NCBI GenBank assembly: GCA_945877965.1 | Contig: CAMCTH010000193.1 | Coordinates: 1-8,043 of the forward strand | Origin: Planctomicrobium piriforme | GTDB lineage: Bacteria > Planctomycetota > Planctomycetia > Pirellulales > PNKZ01 | DNA: 8,043 bases | Reading direction: 5' to 3' | The notes under the pieces: model-generated | What the model saw: the letters and a program-made list of their open reading frames with translations, nothing else | Database searches by the model: none | Told to the model about the DNA's origin: nothing | Program-made: the position numbers and the translations under genes | In this document: in pieces, positions 6,209 to 8,043 of the stretch | How positions within the stretch are numbered: position 1 is the first letter of the stretch | Layout: the number at the start of each line of letters is the position of its first letter

Positions 6209-6237
6209 GTGGCATCGGCGAGGGGGGACGTTATACT
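6209..6237 (+). promoter_or_regulatory. Candidate sigma-70-type promoter for the MFS gene
   Basis: GTGGCA (6209-6214, four of six to TTGACA), a 17-bp spacer, then TATACT (6232-6237, five of six to TATAAT). Transcription would begin near 6244 and give a leader of about 100 nt before the ATG at 6348, containing the small GC-rich stem at 6253-6269. It is the best -10 match I noticed in the spacer, but planctomycete promoter consensus is poorly known to me. Confidence 0.4.
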
Positions 6238-6252
6238 TCGAGGCTCGACCGA

Positions 6253-6269
6253 TGCCGGCAAGGCCGGCA
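6253..6269 (+). repeat. Short hairpin in the MFS gene leader
   Basis: TGCCGGC (6253-6259), AAG, GCCGGCA (6263-6269) form a perfect 7-bp stem with a 3-nt loop. It falls just after the inferred transcription start. CCGG-rich palindromes are frequent in GC-rich DNA, so this may be chance. Confidence 0.35.
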
Positions 6270-6347
6270 ACCGTCGACCCGCCCGATTCCGTCGCCTATT
6301 TTCGCAGCCTGTCTACGCCCGGCTCGCTCCCCACTCACCCAGCATCG

Positions 6348-8015
6348 ATGGACCAATCCATGTCCGCAAAAAATGAAGGCATCGCAGACAACGCCGGCCG
6401 GCTTCTTTGGGCCGGGTTCATGGCCATCCTCGCCGCCGGCGTCGGCTTCGCGATCCGCGGCGGCATTTTCGACAACTGGCAGGCCGAGTTCGGTTTCACC
6501 TCCGCACAACTCGGCGCCATCGGCGGAGCTGGGTTCTCGGGCTTCTGTTTCGGCATCATCATCGGCGGCGTCGTCGTCGATAAGATCGGCTACGGCAAGC
6601 TGGTGTTTGTGGCGTTGGCCCTGCACCTGCTGTCGGCCTTCGTCACGTTCGGGGCGAGCACGCCCGAGAATGCTTACAACTTTTTGTTCTGGGGCATGTT
6701 CATCTTCGCACTGGCCAACGGCACGCTCGAAGCCGTCGCGAATCCGCTCGTCGCCACGCTGTACCCGACGAACCGGACGCACTATCTCAACATTCTGCAC
6801 GCCAGTTGGCCGGCAGGCATGATCCTCGGCGCCGCCGCCGGTTGGTACTTGGACGACGCGCGTCAAGTTCACTGGAAATATCAACTCGCCCTGTACCTCG
6901 TGCCGACGGTGCTTTACGGCATCATGTTCATGGGACAAAAATTTCCCAAGTCTGCGGCAGCCGAGAAGGGGGCGAGCCTCGCCGAAATGCTGAAGCCGGT
7001 CGGTTTGCTGGGGGCGGCGGTCGCGTGCTTCCTGCTGTCGAAATTCTTTACCGACATCTTCAAGACTTCGGCCCAGGCCGACGTGATCGGTTATGTGATC
7101 GGCGGGGCGTTGCTCGTCGCCGTCGGCGTCGTGACGAAGTTTTCCCTCGGCTCGATCCTGTTGTTCATCCTGTTCATCACGCATGCCTTGGTCGGCGCGG
7201 TTGAGCTCGGCACTGACGGTTGGATTCAGAACATCACCGGCAATCTGTTCACGTCGGAGCAGGGGAAGTACCTGTTCATCTGGACGTCGGCGATCATGTT
7301 CGGGCTTCGTTTCTGCGCCCACTTCATCGAACGGACGTTGAAGATTTCGCCGGTCGGCTTGTTGTTTATTTGCGCGGTCATCGCCTGCGTCGGCCTGAAT
7401 CTGGCCAGCACGATGACGACGTTCAGCATGGCCCTGGTCGCGTTGGGCATCTATGCCGTCGGCAAGACCTTCTTCTGGCCCACGATGCTCGCCGTCGTCG
7501 GCGATCGCTTCCCGCAAACGGGTGCGGTTGCGATGTCGATCATGGGGGGCATCGGCATGCTCTCGGCCGGCCTCCTCGGCGGCCCGGGGCTGGGATACTG
7601 CAAAGATCGCTTTGCCGGTGAGGAACTGAAGCGGACCAACCCGGCTTTGTACGAAGAGTACAAGTCTTCGACGCCGTCGAAGTTCCTCAATATCGAGAAG
7701 ACGGCCGCCCTCGGTCTCGACGGCAAGAAGCTCGGCGAAGCGAATGATCGGCTCGCTGCAATTCGGAAGGAAATCGAGATCGCGAAAGGCGACCCCAAGA
7801 CGGCCTTCGAGAAGCTTGATCCGAAAGATCGTGCGGTCATCGAGGCGAGCATTACGGGCGATCGCGACACGTTGAAGGCCGATGCTTGGATCCCGGCCGC
7901 CATGGCGGCGATCTACCTGCTGTTGTTCCTCTACTTCAAGACGATCGGCGGTTACAAGCCGGTTCATCTCGCAGAAGAGTTCACCGGCGGCACGACGGGG
8001 CCGATGGAGGCTTGA
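6348..8015 (+). CDS. Major facilitator superfamily transporter
   Basis: A 555-residue polytopic inner-membrane carrier of the major facilitator superfamily. About 12-14 hydrophobic segments are visible. The loop after the second has an MFS motif A-like GGVVVDKIGYGK (about 73-84). Next come LANGTLEAVANPLVATLYP (about 122-140) and LHASWPAGMILG (about 150-161), resembling the sugar-carrier branch (FucP-like GNP motif), but the substrate cannot be told from sequence. The second half includes VGAVELGTDGWIQNI (about 282-296) and GKTFFWPTMLAVVGDRFPQTGA (split over about 372-393). A hydrophilic, charged insertion of roughly 95 residues (about 419-514) sits before the final helix (about 515-532), making the protein longer than the usual 400-450. 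ATG6348 is used as start; ATG6360 is equally possible, and neither has a clear ribosome-binding site. The gene is divergent from the AsmA-like gene and has no visible partner downstream. Confidence 0.94.
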   Translation: MDQSMSAKNEGIADNAGRLLWAGFMAILAAGVGFAIRGGIFDNWQAEFGFTSAQLGAIGGAGFSGFCFGIIIGGVVVDKIGYGKLVFVALALHLLSAFVTFGASTPENAYNFLFWGMFIFALANGTLEAVANPLVATLYPTNRTHYLNILHASWPAGMILGAAAGWYLDDARQVHWKYQLALYLVPTVLYGIMFMGQKFPKSAAAEKGASLAEMLKPVGLLGAAVACFLLSKFFTDIFKTSAQADVIGYVIGGALLVAVGVVTKFSLGSILLFILFITHALVGAVELGTDGWIQNITGNLFTSEQGKYLFIWTSAIMFGLRFCAHFIERTLKISPVGLLFICAVIACVGLNLASTMTTFSMALVALGIYAVGKTFFWPTMLAVVGDRFPQTGAVAMSIMGGIGMLSAGLLGGPGLGYCKDRFAGEELKRTNPALYEEYKSSTPSKFLNIEKTAALGLDGKKLGEANDRLAAIRKEIEIAKGDPKTAFEKLDPKDRAVIEASITGDRDTLKADAWIPAAMAAIYLLLFLYFKTIGGYKPVHLAEEFTGGTTGPMEA

Positions 8016-8043
8016 TCGGGTCGGATTGTCGACAGGCCGAATG

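Larger units (their letters stand above)
5970..6347. other. Divergent intergenic region
   Basis: These 378 bp separate the minus-strand AsmA-like gene from the plus-strand transporter gene and should hold both promoters. A promoter-like pair for the transporter is visible at 6209-6237, and a 7-bp stem with a 3-nt loop (TGCCGGC/GCCGGCA) at 6253-6269. For the AsmA side only a weak TTGACC (6082-6077, minus strand) is seen, without a good -10 partner. If the AsmA-like protein starts at an earlier GTG (6005 or 6050), the spacer is shorter. I see no RNA gene and no convincing small coding sequence; short frames here have Arg-rich shadow composition. Confidence 0.55.

Noticed and set aside
6252..6347. 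N-terminal extension of the MFS protein (32 extra residues)
   Set aside because: The extension is Pro/Ser-rich, unlike an MFS N-terminus, and covers the inferred leader hairpin. ATG6348 or ATG6360 fits better.
6231..7967. 578-codon open frame antisense to the MFS gene
   Set aside because: Its product is rich in Arg, Asp, Glu and Gln with no recognisable domain, as expected when a GC-rich gene is read on the opposite strand. The plus-strand frame encodes a clear MFS carrier.
8016..8043. Start of another gene at the ATG ending the window, and a 10-bp match GGGTCGGATT shared with 39-48
   Set aside because: Only one codon is visible and no ribosome-binding site precedes it; a single 10-bp match is compatible with chance in biased sequence.

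Overview
The window reads as a moderately GC-rich bacterial chromosome segment, most likely from a planctomycete of the Pirellulales type. This rests on family recognition without a database search. The supporting signs are a small Gly-rich protein opening MSIGSLGIIGS and closing in LDLTG, a long single-membrane-span AsmA-like protein, an MFS carrier with a large insertion near its last membrane helix, mostly G/C third codon positions, and intergenic DNA filled with heptamer repeats and GC-rich palindromes.

Layout. Bases 60-395 (+) encode a short Cys-containing protein that I do not recognise. Four genes then lie on the minus strand. In their transcription order (right to left) they are the AsmA-like protein (2751-5969), the small MSIGSLG protein (2258-2596), dapF (1249-2136) and a DUF374 acyltransferase-like protein (404-1171). 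The first plus-strand gene and the acyltransferase converge with an 8-nt gap. A 378-bp divergent spacer (5970-6347) separates the AsmA gene from an MFS transporter on the plus strand (6348-8015). The last 28 bases hold no supported gene.

Three of the four minus-strand genes have cell-envelope roles. DapF makes meso-diaminopimelate for lysine and peptidoglycan. AsmA-like proteins are linked to lipid and outer-membrane homeostasis. DUF374 proteins are lysophospholipid-acyltransferase-like. They could form a loose envelope cluster, but their gaps (154, 121 and 77 bp) all contain repeats or inverted repeats, so a single transcript is unproven.

The most unusual content is between the genes. Phased 7-bp tandem arrays flank dapF on both sides, and the 3' array supplies the end and stop codon of the dapF reading frame. 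A nested inverted repeat with mutually exclusive hairpins lies in the dapF leader. A nearly perfect 24-bp inverted repeat, each arm itself palindromic, follows the AsmA gene. Inside the AsmA-like protein I see about five tandem units of 110-120 residues. I found no tRNA, rRNA, CRISPR array, insertion sequence or phage gene.
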